Shown: piece by piece, positions 1 through 5,976 of the stretch
How positions within the stretch are numbered: the stretch's first letter is position 1
How the letters are laid out: every line of letters begins with the position of its first letter
NCBI GenBank assembly: GCA_946885845.1
Contig: CAMPHJ010000046.1
Location: forward strand, 1-15,407
Reading direction: 5' to 3'
Source of the DNA: an uncultured Sphingobium sp.
GTDB lineage: Bacteria; Pseudomonadota; Alphaproteobacteria; Sphingomonadales; Sphingomonadaceae
DNA length: 15,407 bases
Made by a program: the position numbers and the translations under genes
The notes under the pieces: generated by a model
What the model saw: only the letters and a program-made list of their open reading frames with translations
What the model was told of the DNA's origin: nothing
The model's database searches: none

Positions 1-1744
1 TCAGCGCCTTGCTGCGTTTCTGCCGGTGCGCGCCAATCGCAAATCGATGCGCCTCGTCCCGCAGCCGTTGCAGATAGAACAGGACCGGATGATTCAACGG
101 AAAGCTCATTTCGCGCCCGTCGAGCATGTGGAAAACCTCTCGGCCTGCGTTGCGATCAGGCCCCTTGGCGACGCCGATCATGCATACATCCTCGATCCCC
201 ATATCTTCCAATATGGCGCGCGCCGCCGACAACTGGCCCTTGCCGCCATCGATCAGGACCAGGTCAGGCCATTCACCACTATCGCGGTCGGGGTCTTCCC
301 GTGCCGCCCGTCCAAATCGGCGCTCGAACACTTCGCGCATCATCGCGAAATCATCGCCCGGCACGGTATCGGGATTGCGGATGTTGAATTTACGATAGGC
401 GTTCTTGCGGAAACCTTCCGGCCCCGCCACCACCATCGCGCCCAGGGCGTTTGTGCCCTGGATATGGCTGTTGTCGTAAATCTCGATCCGGTCGGGCACG
501 CCATCCAGGCCGAACGCCTCGACCATCTCCTCCAGCACCTTGGCCTGCGTAGTCGTTTCCGCCAACCGCCGGTCCAGCGCCTCCACCGCATTGCGCTGCG
601 CCTGCTGGATCAGGCGGGTGCGCGCGCCCCTTTGCGGTACTTCGATCCGCACCTTGGCCCCAACGCGCTCCCCCAACGCCAGCGCCATCAGCTCGCATTC
701 GGCTGGCGCGCGGTCCGACAGGATCAGCCGGGGTGGTGGAACCTCTTCATAAAATTGCGCCATGAAACTCGCCAGCACCTCATCTTCGGCAACTTCGGCG
801 GTGTGCACGGGAAAGAAGCTGCGATGCCCCCAATTCTGGCCGCCGCGAATGAAGAAAGCCTGGATGCACATGGAGCCGCCTTTGGTCGCCAGCGCAAAAA
901 TGTCTGCGTCGCCCAGCCCGTCCGCGTTGATGGCCTGGCTTCCCTGGATGAAGGTCAGCGCCTTCAGCCGGTCGCGCAGCACGGCGGCCTGTTCGAAATC
1001 CAGCGACTGCGCCGCAACCTCCATCGCCTGCCCCAGCTTCTTTTGCACCGCGGTCGATTTGCCACCCAGAAAGTCCTGGGCGTCCTGAACCAGCTCGGCA
1101 TAATCCGCATCATCGATACGTCCGACACAGGGCGCGGAACATCGGCGGATTTGGTAGAGCAGGCATGGCCGCGACCGGTTGGCAAAGAAGCTGTCGGTGC
1201 AACTGCGCAACAGGAACAGTTTCTGCAACGCATTGATCGTCCGCGTCACTGATCCGGCGCTGGCGAACGGGCCATAATAGCGCCCCTTATATTTCCGCGC
1301 GCCCCGATGCTTTTGCACGCGGGGAAAGGCATGATCTTCCCGCAGCAGGATGAAGGGGAAACTCTTATCGTCCCGCAGCAGGACGTTATAGGGCGGACGA
1401 AACCGCTTGATCAGCTGCGCTTCCAGCAGCAGCGCCTCCGCTTCGCTATTGGTCGTCACGATGGTCATCGATCGTGTCTGCGCGACCATGCGCTGCAACC
1501 GCTTGGGCAGCCGGTCCACCTGCGTATAATTGGCGACGCGGTTTTTCAGCGCCCTCGCCTTGCCGACGTAAAGCACATCGCCGCGCGCGTCCTGCATGCG
1601 ATAGACGCCGGGTCGCACTGGCAGCGTTTTCAGGGTCGTGCGGATCGCCTCGACGCCCGCGTCGATGTCAGGCGTCCCGGCGCCCCGGACAGTATAGCTG
1701 GCTTTATCTTCGTGAAACCGGTCAGGCGATTGAGGCTGCGACAT
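1..1744 (-). CDS. uvrC: UvrABC system protein C (excinuclease subunit), C-terminus cut by window edge
   Basis: UvrC makes both incisions beside a DNA lesion in nucleotide excision repair, after UvrB has been loaded. About 581 codons are visible and the reading frame runs off the left edge. An N-terminal GIY-YIG nuclease domain is seen (GVY at residues 46-48, YVG at 59-61). Four cysteines at about 182, 194, 202 and 206 are spaced C-x11-C-x7-C-x3-C, the pattern of the UvrC iron-sulfur cluster. A UVR (UvrB-binding) helix pair follows around SLDFEQAAVLRDRLKAL. The RNase H-like C-terminal nuclease is shown by IEIYDNSHIQGTNALGAMVV and LVLIDGGKGQLSAA. The sequence ends near AHRFAIGAHRQKR, just before the expected helix-hairpin-helix tail. 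The ATG at 1744 is the best start because the protein begins about 40 residues before the GIY-YIG domain, but no clear Shine-Dalgarno precedes it. The repeat cluster lies directly upstream, so its promoter must sit in about 90 bp or inside the repeats. Confidence 0.97.
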   Translation of the reverse strand, partial: MSQPQSPDRFHEDKASYTVRGAGTPDIDAGVEAIRTTLKTLPVRPGVYRMQDARGDVLYVGKARALKNRVANYTQVDRLPKRLQRMVAQTRSMTIVTTNSEAEALLLEAQLIKRFRPPYNVLLRDDKSFPFILLREDHAFPRVQKHRGARKYKGRYYGPFASAGSVTRTINALQKLFLLRSCTDSFFANRSRPCLLYQIRRCSAPCVGRIDDADYAELVQDAQDFLGGKSTAVQKKLGQAMEVAAQSLDFEQAAVLRDRLKALTFIQGSQAINADGLGDADIFALATKGGSMCIQAFFIRGGQNWGHRSFFPVHTAEVAEDEVLASFMAQFYEEVPPPRLILSDRAPAECELMALALGERVGAKVRIEVPQRGARTRLIQQAQRNAVEALDRRLAETTTQAKVLEEMVEAFGLDGVPDRIEIYDNSHIQGTNALGAMVVAGPEGFRKNAYRKFNIRNPDTVPGDDFAMMREVFERRFGRAAREDPDRDSGEWPDLVLIDGGKGQLSAARAILEDMGIEDVCMIGVAKGPDRNAGREVFHMLDGREMSFPLNHPVLFYLQRLRDEAHRFAIGAHRQKRSKAL

Positions 1745-1834
1745 AGGAGAGAGAGATAGCGGTGGCTGTGCCAAGCGCAATGGCCTTGGCCGCCCTTTCG
1801 TCGCCTGACGCCCCCGGACCATGATCCGATCGCG

Positions 1835-2003
1835 CTAGTGGATTGATTTTGACATTTGCATCCCGCCAACCGGATAGGATGGTCGCAAATGCCAAAATCG
1901 AAAAATCCACTGGAATCAAATATTGCTAATGGTCCGAACAGATTCTGACATTTGCGTACCACCAAGCCGAGAGCGGATGCGAATGTCAGAATCGGACCAC
2001 TAG
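1835..2003. repeat. four-module palindromic element, MITE-like, with about 31-bp terminal inverted repeats
   Basis: The two ends are inverted copies of each other: the left starts CTAGTGGATTGATTTTGACA (1835 on) and the reverse complement of the right end (1972-2003) starts CTAGTGGTCCGATTCTGACA; both go on to CATTyGCATCC. Two further copies of the same module lie inside, one inverted (about 1876-1913) and one direct (about 1929-1960), each with a 4-6 nt insertion before GATTyTG. The order is therefore direct, inverted, direct, inverted, which makes two tandem imperfect hairpins (1835-1913 and 1929-2003). There is no coding capacity. It lies in the gap upstream of uvrC. It could be a small non-autonomous transposable element or a chromosomal palindromic repeat of the REP/BIME kind; no convincing target duplication was seen. 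Confidence 0.75.
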
Positions 2004-2015
2004 AGCATTTCCGAA

Positions 2016-2033
2016 GCAGATGGATTCATCTGC
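2016..2033. repeat. perfect 7-bp-arm hairpin in the repeat cluster
   Basis: GCAGATG (2016-2022) and CATCTGC (2027-2033) are exact inverted repeats around a GATT loop. They sit inside a longer degenerate palindrome that opens TAGAGCATTTCCGA at 2001. This resembles intergenic palindromes widespread in alphaproteobacteria. It is part of the 1816-2200 mosaic. Confidence 0.5.
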
Positions 2034-2064
2034 GGACTCGAAAAATACGGAAACAAAAAGAAAA

Positions 2065-2104
2065 TAGAGCATTGTCCAATCCAATATGATCGGATCATGC
2101 TCTA
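2065..2104. repeat. TAGAGCAT palindromic repeat
   Basis: Arms of 17 nt (2065-2081 and 2088-2104) are inverted copies with three mismatches, around a 6-nt loop, and end in TAGAGCAT and ATGCTCTA. The right-arm sequence TGATCGGATCATGCTCT recurs exactly as a direct repeat at 2181-2197. Its inner part recurs inverted (ATGATCCGATC) at 1821-1831, on the other side of the four-module element. Repeats with a GAGCATGATC core are very common between alphaproteobacterial genes. No function is claimed. Confidence 0.65.
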
Positions 2105-2134
2105 GATTGACCATGCGCTTGAGTACATTTTCTT

Positions 2135-2157
2135 CGAAGATGGTCTGCGCATCTTCG
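2135..2157. repeat. 8-bp-arm hairpin in the repeat cluster
   Basis: CGAAGATG (2135-2142) and CATCTTCG (2150-2157) are perfect inverted repeats with a 7-nt loop. They lie between two copies of the GATCGGATCATGCTCT sequence, so they are probably part of the same repeat mosaic. The stem has no T-run after it on either strand and does not look like a terminator. Confidence 0.4.
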
Positions 2158-2256
2158 CGGCACTATGTAGGAAACGCGCCTGATCGGATCATGCTCTGGC
2201 GGCGGACCTGGCGGCGAAGGCATGCTCGAACCATGCCCCCCATGTCATTCCTCTAC

Positions 2257-2340
2257 GATGAAAGCGGCGTCCATCGCGTCCATCGCGTGCCGGTGACCGA
2301 AAGCGGGGGCCGCATCCATACGTCCGCCGCGACGGTGGCG
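2257..2340 (+). pseudogene. prfA: fragment of peptide chain release factor 1 (prfA remnant)
   Basis: In one plus-strand frame, 28 codons read [20 protein letters not shown] followed by HTSAATVA. This matches the strongly conserved RF1 segment that lies just before the GGQ domain core (family form: [31 protein letters not shown]). The match stops abruptly. The next codons read RIAHHDRY instead of the VLPE segment, and upstream there is no RF1-like sequence, so only about 8% of the protein is present. An ATG at 2242 and a stop at 2455-2457 leave an open frame around it, but this cannot make a release factor. It is best read as a dead fragment left by duplication or recombination next to the repeat cluster. 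The functional prfA must lie elsewhere. Confidence 0.75.
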
Positions 2341-2343
2341 AGA

Positions 2344-2533
2344 ATAGCGCATCACGACCGCTACCTGCCAAGGTGCGGCACCAGCCCGGCCGCCGCCTCC
2401 ACAGATAAGCTGATTGCACCACTGGCCGCGCCTCATGGCGAGCATATGATTGCGTAACCGCCGGGATCCGTCTTTGCCAATATCGCCACCACGTCTGGCA
2501 ACGACGCCATGTGTCGAATTAACCGCGCAAACG
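2344..2533. other. stretch with no recognisable feature
   Basis: Between the release-factor fragment and the atp operon terminator, no frame on either strand gives a recognisable protein, and no repeat or RNA structure was seen. The short frames here look like chance open frames in high-GC DNA. Confidence 0.5.
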
Positions 2534-2567
2534 AAAAGGCCGGCGCGACGATCCGCACCGGCCCTTT
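2534..2567 (-). terminator. rho-independent terminator of the F0 ATP synthase operon
   Basis: AAAAGGCCGG (2534-2543) and CCGGCCCTTT (2558-2567) are inverted repeats. Read on the minus strand this is a GC-rich stem followed by TTTTCG, about 25 nt past the atpF stop codon. It is the natural end of the atpI-to-atpF transcript. Confidence 0.8.
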
Positions 2568-2590
2568 ACATTATGGCAAAGTCCAGGCGA

Positions 2591-3205
2591 TCAGACGCTG
2601 GAACCAAGCCCCTTGATAGCGCCATCGACCAATGTCCGGTCAGCGCTCGCATCATGATTCTGGGCGATCAGAGTTGCCGCAGCGCTGGTCGCCGCATTCA
2701 CTGCCTTGGTGCGAATGCCTGCAATCGCCGCGCGCTCCGCCGCACCGATTTTGTCTTCGGCCATCTTCTGACGGCGAGCCACCAGAGCAGCCGCGTTGAC
2801 CTTGGCATCCTGCAGCAGGGTGGCGGCATCGCTTTCGGCAGACTTGCGCATCGCTTCGGCTTCACCGGCAGCGGCGGCGAGCTTCGCCTCATACTCACCC
2901 TTGAGCGCTTCGGCTTCCGCGCGAAGCTTCGATGCTTCAGCCAGCTGGCTCTTGATCTGGGCAATGCGGCCATCCAGCACGCTGCCGATCAGGGCAGGCA
3001 CCTTTTTCACCAGCAGGATGACGATGAACACCGCCATCGCCAGGCTCACCCATGCCGTGGCGTCCATGCCGGCAGCTTCGGGATCGGTATGCGGAACCAC
3101 GCCTTCATGCGCAACGGTGCCAACAGGCTCCATCCCTTCAGCGTGGATCGCTTCGTTCAGGTGCGGGGGCGCACCATCGCTATGCTGTGCTGCTGCGTCA
3201 GCCAT
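2591..3205 (-). CDS. atpF: F-type ATP synthase subunit b
   Basis: Subunit b is the membrane-anchored peripheral stalk of F0F1 ATP synthase and holds F1 still against the rotating c-ring. The 204-residue protein has a polar N-terminal extension of about 48 residues rich in His, Glu and Pro, one membrane helix at about 50-67 (AWVSLAMAVFIVILLV), then a long Ala/Glu/Lys-rich helix typical of the coiled-coil stalk. N-terminal extensions are common in alphaproteobacterial b subunits. The start codon overlaps the end of the preceding b' gene by 8 bp (ATGGCTGA), which implies coupled translation. Met25 and Met47 are possible alternative starts, but the overlap favours the first. It is the last gene of the operon, before the terminator at 2534-2567. 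Confidence 0.93.
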   Translation of the reverse strand: MADAAAQHSDGAPPHLNEAIHAEGMEPVGTVAHEGVVPHTDPEAAGMDATAWVSLAMAVFIVILLVKKVPALIGSVLDGRIAQIKSQLAEASKLRAEAEALKGEYEAKLAAAAGEAEAMRKSAESDAATLLQDAKVNAAALVARRQKMAEDKIGAAERAAIAGIRTKAVNAATSAAATLIAQNHDASADRTLVDGAIKGLGSSV

Positions 3206-3692
3206 GGGCCAGTGCCGCCTTTACTGCATTGCGGGCCGCTTCGTCCGACGCTTGCACGCCGGAAATGCGGACCACCATGTCGCGCGCCGCATCGGCCGCA
3301 ACGGTTTCAATTTCTTGCATGGCCGCCTGGCTGGCAGCCTGAATGCGTGCTTCGGCTGCGCCAATCTGGGTCGCGATCTCGGCATCGGCGGCGGCAAGCT
3401 GCCCTTCGGCTGCCTTGGCGGCTTCTGCTTTTGCCCGCGCCAGCGTTGCCTGAACCGCAGCACGGCTTTCGGCATCACGAGCGCGATAATCGGCCTCCGC
3501 CTCGTCAGCACGCGCGAAAGCGGCCTTGGCAGCGTCCAGGTCACCTGTGATCTTGGCGTCGCGCGCATCTGCCGTCGCCTGCACCTTGGGCACCATGCCC
3601 TGGCCGATGACGAAGAAGACGAAGCCGAACGTCAGCAGCATCCAGAATATCTGCGAGGCATAGGTATCGGCGATTTGCGCGATTTGAGGCAT
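3198..3692 (-). CDS. atpF': F-type ATP synthase subunit b' (second b-type stalk subunit)
   Basis: In photosynthetic bacteria and most alphaproteobacteria the stalk is a heterodimer of b and b', and this is the b' member (also named atpG or atpF2). The 164-residue protein starts MPQIAQIADTYASQIFWMLL, with one N-terminal membrane helix at about 12-30, a Pro after the membrane (MVPKV), and then an Ala/Glu/Arg-rich helical domain. Having two divergent b genes side by side separates it from the single-b enterobacterial type. It overlaps atpF by 8 bp downstream and is separated from atpE by an 85-bp gap that holds a strong hairpin. Confidence 0.92.
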   Translation of the reverse strand: MPQIAQIADTYASQIFWMLLTFGFVFFVIGQGMVPKVQATADARDAKITGDLDAAKAAFARADEAEADYRARDAESRAAVQATLARAKAEAAKAAEGQLAAADAEIATQIGAAEARIQAASQAAMQEIETVAADAARDMVVRISGVQASDEAARNAVKAALAHG

Positions 3693-3729
3693 TTTATGAG
3701 GTCCGTCCGATCAGGCGCGGTCAATTCAT

Positions 3730-3769
3730 GGAAAGCGGGCGAGCGGCCATGCCACCGCGCCCGCTCTCC
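3730..3769 (-). promoter_or_regulatory. strong hairpin between atpE and atpF'
   Basis: Arms at 3730-3741 and 3758-3769 pair over 12 bp with a single G-U wobble, stem GGAGAGCGGGCG on the minus strand, with a 16-nt loop. It starts 8 nt past the atpE stop codon. No T-run follows it on the minus strand, so it is not a classic full terminator. A stabilising or partly terminating element that raises atpE mRNA over the downstream b genes would fit the c-ring, which needs many copies of c per enzyme. That role is inferred. Confidence 0.6.
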
Positions 3770-3777
3770 AAGCGATG

Positions 3778-4005
3778 TCAGGCCACGAACACCAGGATCA
3801 TGGCGATAACGAACGCCAGCAGACCCAGAAGTTCGGCTGCGGCGAAGCCGATGAACAGACGGCCCTGCTGACCGTCAGCGGCACCCGGATTGCGCAGCGC
3901 GCCTTCGAGGAACGATGCGAACACGTTGCCCACACCGAGCGAGGCCAGACCCGCACCGATGGCGGCCAGACCAGCACCGAGCAGCTTTGCGGCTTCTGCG
4001 TCCAT
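3778..4005 (-). CDS. atpE: F-type ATP synthase subunit c (rotor ring)
   Basis: Subunit c forms the proton-driven ring in the inner membrane. The 75-residue protein is a two-helix hairpin: helix 1 at about 8-30 is glycine-rich (LLGAGLAAIGAGLASLGVGNV), the polar loop carries ARNP-type residues (R38-N-P), and helix 2 at about 50-74 carries the proton-binding carboxylate Glu58 in FAAAELLGLLAF. The length and glutamate are standard for proton-translocating c subunits. The ATG at 4005 has a good Shine-Dalgarno (GGGAG, about 8 nt upstream). It lies 52 bp after atpB and is followed by a hairpin. Confidence 0.97.
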   Translation of the reverse strand: MDAEAAKLLGAGLAAIGAGLASLGVGNVFASFLEGALRNPGAADGQQGRLFIGFAAAELLGLLAFVIAMILVFVA

Positions 4006-4057
4006 GTCGTAAACTCCCTTTTCTAAACTCTAACAATGTTGACGAAATTACGGAAAA

Positions 4058-4846
4058 TCAGTGCAAATTCTCGGCATCGTTCAGATAAACCGAAGTCAGC
4101 AGCGCGAACACATAGGCCTGGATGACTGCGACCAGCACTTCCAGTGCGCTGATGCCGATCATCAGGATGAAGCTGGCCGAACCGATGGTCAGGCCATAGC
4201 CCACGCCGGCGTTTGAACTGTTGATGACGAAACCGGCCAGCACCTTCAGCAGCACGTGACCGGCTGTCATGGCGACGAACAGTCGCAGACCCAGGCTGAA
4301 CGGACGCACCAGGAAGGAGACCAGCTCGATCGGAAAGATCACCGGGATCATCGGCAGCGGCGTGCCATGTGGAACGAACAGCGAGAAGAAGTGCAGCCCA
4401 TGCTTCCAGAAGCCGACCGCCAGCACGATCGAGAAGCTGAGGATCGCCAGCACGCCGGTAGCGGTGAAGTGGCTGGTGAAGGTAAAGGGATGCAGGCCAA
4501 TCAGGCCAAGCGGCAACAGGCCCAACAGGTTCGCCAGCAAAATGAACATGAACAGCGAAAAGACGTAGGGAATATACTTCTTGCCGCCTTCGCCAACATT
4601 GGCGATCAGCAGGCTTCTGATGAAGCCGGTCATATATTCGACTGCCATCTGCCAGCGACCGGGGACCAGTTCCCGCTTCATGCCGCCGATGACGAAGATC
4701 CACAACACCACCCCAGCGGCGACCATGTAAAGCGCGCTGTTCGTGAAGGCGATGTTGAAGCCGCCGAGCGACAGCTGATCCGTGCCGAACAGCGGTTCGA
4801 TCGCAAACTGGTGCATCGGATCGATTTTGCCGGAGGATTCTGCCAC
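4058..4846 (-). CDS. atpB: F-type ATP synthase subunit a (proton channel)
   Basis: Subunit a provides the two proton half-channels next to the c-ring. With the start chosen here the protein has 262 residues and several hydrophobic helices. The essential arginine is Arg188 in RPFSLGLRLFVAMTAGH, and the last helices carry Glu236 and Gln243 (ALEVLVAVIQAYVF). Many bacteria have SVRLFAN at the arginine; LGLRLFVA is a variant, but the arginine is kept. I chose GTG at 4846 (MAESSGKIDPMHQF) because AGGGG sits 5 nt before it. An in-frame GTG at 4861 would add five residues but would place that Shine-Dalgarno inside the gene. Met11 (MHQF) is a further possibility. Confidence 0.95.
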   Translation of the reverse strand: MAESSGKIDPMHQFAIEPLFGTDQLSLGGFNIAFTNSALYMVAAGVVLWIFVIGGMKRELVPGRWQMAVEYMTGFIRSLLIANVGEGGKKYIPYVFSLFMFILLANLLGLLPLGLIGLHPFTFTSHFTATGVLAILSFSIVLAVGFWKHGLHFFSLFVPHGTPLPMIPVIFPIELVSFLVRPFSLGLRLFVAMTAGHVLLKVLAGFVINSSNAGVGYGLTIGSASFILMIGISALEVLVAVIQAYVFALLTSVYLNDAENLH

Positions 4847-4851
4847 GTTGA

Positions 4852-4856
4852 CCCCT
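4852..4856 (-). promoter_or_regulatory. Shine-Dalgarno of atpB that decides its start
   Basis: AGGGG on the minus strand lies 5 nt before GTG at 4846. This supports that GTG over the in-frame GTG at 4861. Confidence 0.6.
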
Positions 4857-4892
4857 GTCACGTCTTGTCTTCGCCTAAGACGAAAGCGCCCC

Positions 4893-5213
4893 TTATTGGT
4901 CGGGACGCTTCGTCGTCAATCTTATGATGTTCCTGAACGCCACCACGATACCCAGACCGAGGAAAGCGAGCAGAAGCCACGGGGATGTCTGCAGAAAGTA
5001 GTCCAAAGTCCCACCTACTACAGCACCGCCAGCCAGACCCCCGATCAGTTCCGCAAGAACCCGGTTGCCAAGGCGAGACCCATCGTCCGCCTTTTGCACC
5101 ACGTCCCCTTGCCTGACCTTTTCGGCTCGTTCGGCCCGTCCGATCCGCTCCTGCAAAGAAGCGATCCGAGCGTCCTCATCCGCCGGGTCTTGCCCAGGCA
5201 CATCCGCTACCAT
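4893..5213 (-). CDS. atpI: AtpI/AtpZ-family ATP synthase assembly protein
   Basis: This is a small membrane protein encoded at the head of many F0 operons, thought to help c-ring assembly or ion supply. The 106-residue protein has a charged N-terminal part (DARIASLQERIGRAERAEKV) and two hydrophobic segments: about 52-71 (ELIGGLAGGAVVGGTLDYFL) and about 76-93 (WLLLAFLGLGIVVAFRNI). GG..GG.LDY is typical of the family. The ATG at 5213 is chosen because AAAGGA lies 6 nt upstream. An in-frame GTG at 5276 would add 21 residues (MQPHTPCHRTYG) that do not resemble the family. First gene of the operon, 46 bp before atpB. Confidence 0.88.
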   Translation of the reverse strand: MVADVPGQDPADEDARIASLQERIGRAERAEKVRQGDVVQKADDGSRLGNRVLAELIGGLAGGAVVGGTLDYFLQTSPWLLLAFLGLGIVVAFRNIIRLTTKRPDQ

Positions 5214-5219
5214 CGCCAA

Positions 5220-5225
5220 TCCTTT
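5220..5225 (-). promoter_or_regulatory. Shine-Dalgarno of atpI that decides its start
   Basis: AAAGGA on the minus strand, 6 nt before ATG at 5213, supports the shorter atpI over the GTG start at 5276. Confidence 0.55.
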
Positions 5226-5293
5226 CCATTCAGGCTTTGCGCCATAGGTTCGGTGGCATGGCGTGTGCGGTTGCACCCGTCAAGGCGCGGCCC

Positions 5294-5321
5294 GTTTAGA
5301 AAGGGCTTCCCGGATAGTCAA
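5294..5321 (-). promoter_or_regulatory. candidate sigma-70 promoter of the F0 operon
   Basis: On the minus strand TTGACT (5316-5321) and CTAAAC (5294-5299) are separated by 16 nt, about 80 bp before the atpI start. The -35 box is close to consensus and the -10 is weak. It lies in the only sizeable gap upstream of the operon. Confidence 0.4.
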
Positions 5322-5389
5322 CCGTCGTTGGGCAGGAGTTTTTTCGGCCCCTTCCCGACCAGGGGCAAAGCCACTGCCTAGCGGGATAA

Positions 5390-5791
5390 TCAGCCCGCCG
5401 TCGCACAATAGGATGGCAGTGCGATCGGTGCCGCGCCCTTTGTCTGCCACGGCCCAGCGCCAATGCGATAGACCTGCCCGGTCTTCACCCGACCGCTTAG
5501 CGTCTGGCAGCCTGTGGCGGCAGCAACATCCTGCACCGTAACGCCGCGCTTGCTCGCCAGGTCGGTATAGGCCGCGCGCCGTTTGATGTTGACCGATTCG
5601 ACCTCGGCGCGAACGGCTGCACTGACCGTCCCGGCAATGCCCAGATATCCATCGGCCTGTTCGCCAACCGCCCCTTGCGCGATCGCGTTCGCCACTCCGC
5701 CGGATTGCGCCCGCGCCGGTGCGGTTACCGCCAGACCCGTTGCCAAAGCGATGGCGGCGCCACCGATGATCATCAGAAATGTGCGTGTCAT
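5390..5791 (-). CDS. ydbL: YdbL-family (DUF1318) periplasmic protein
   Basis: The 133-residue protein has a clear Sec signal peptide with cleavage expected after PARA (about residue 28: MTRTFLMIIGGAAIALATGL...APARA). The mature part has the DUF1318 features: GYLGI, an Arg/Ala-rich helix (VNIKRRAAYTDLASKRGVT), then VAAATGC, then a block ending GPWQTKG. In Escherichia coli ydbL is the third gene of ydbH-ynbE-ydbL and is proposed to modulate the YdbH-YnbE bridge in the periplasm. Its ATG overlaps the ynbE stop codon (ATGA), so translation is probably coupled. The order is the same as in enterobacteria. Confidence 0.9.
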   Translation of the reverse strand: MTRTFLMIIGGAAIALATGLAVTAPARAQSGGVANAIAQGAVGEQADGYLGIAGTVSAAVRAEVESVNIKRRAAYTDLASKRGVTVQDVAAATGCQTLSGRVKTGQVYRIGAGPWQTKGAAPIALPSYCATAG

Positions 5792-5976
5792 TGGGGGAAC
5801 AACTCCGGGTTATTCTGGATAAGGTCCTGCGCGTCCCGCTGCAGGCGAACGACGACTTCCTGCTGAACCTTTACGTTCAGGTTGATTTCGATCGGCTTGT
5901 CCGGCGCCTTGACCTGGATGCATCCCCCCAAAGCCAGCCCGGCAAAGCCCATTGCCAAGATCGTTTCTTTTCTCAT
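5788..5976 (-). CDS. ynbE: YnbE-family outer membrane lipoprotein
   Basis: The 62-residue protein has a lipoprotein signal peptide with lipobox LGGC at residues 16-19, so the mature chain starts at Cys19. It continues IQVKAPDKPIEINLNVKVQQ, which is the conserved beta-strand stretch of the YnbE family (E. coli form: APKEPITINMNVKIEHEI). In E. coli this lipoprotein sits in the outer membrane and extends the beta-rich groove of YdbH. It overlaps ydbH upstream and ydbL downstream by 4 bp each (ATGA). Confidence 0.93.
   Translation of the reverse strand: MRKETILAMGFAGLALGGCIQVKAPDKPIEINLNVKVQQEVVVRLQRDAQDLIQNNPELFPQ

Noticed and set aside
26..1252. 408-codon open frame on the plus strand
   Set aside because: It lies antisense to uvrC, whose motifs and iron-sulfur cysteines are clear on the other strand; the plus frame is rich in His, Gln and Arg, as expected of a shadow frame in high-GC DNA.
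1835..2200. CRISPR array
   Set aside because: The repeats alternate in orientation, have unequal spacing and no unique spacers, and there are no cas genes.
2086..2457. 123-codon open frame as an intact gene
   Set aside because: It starts inside a palindromic repeat, and only codons at 2257-2340 resemble any protein (RF1); reported as a gene fragment instead.
5351..5372. GCCCCT/AGGGGC hairpin as terminator of the ydbL operon
   Set aside because: On the minus strand the stem is followed by CGAAAAAAC, not by T residues; on the plus strand the T-run comes before the stem.
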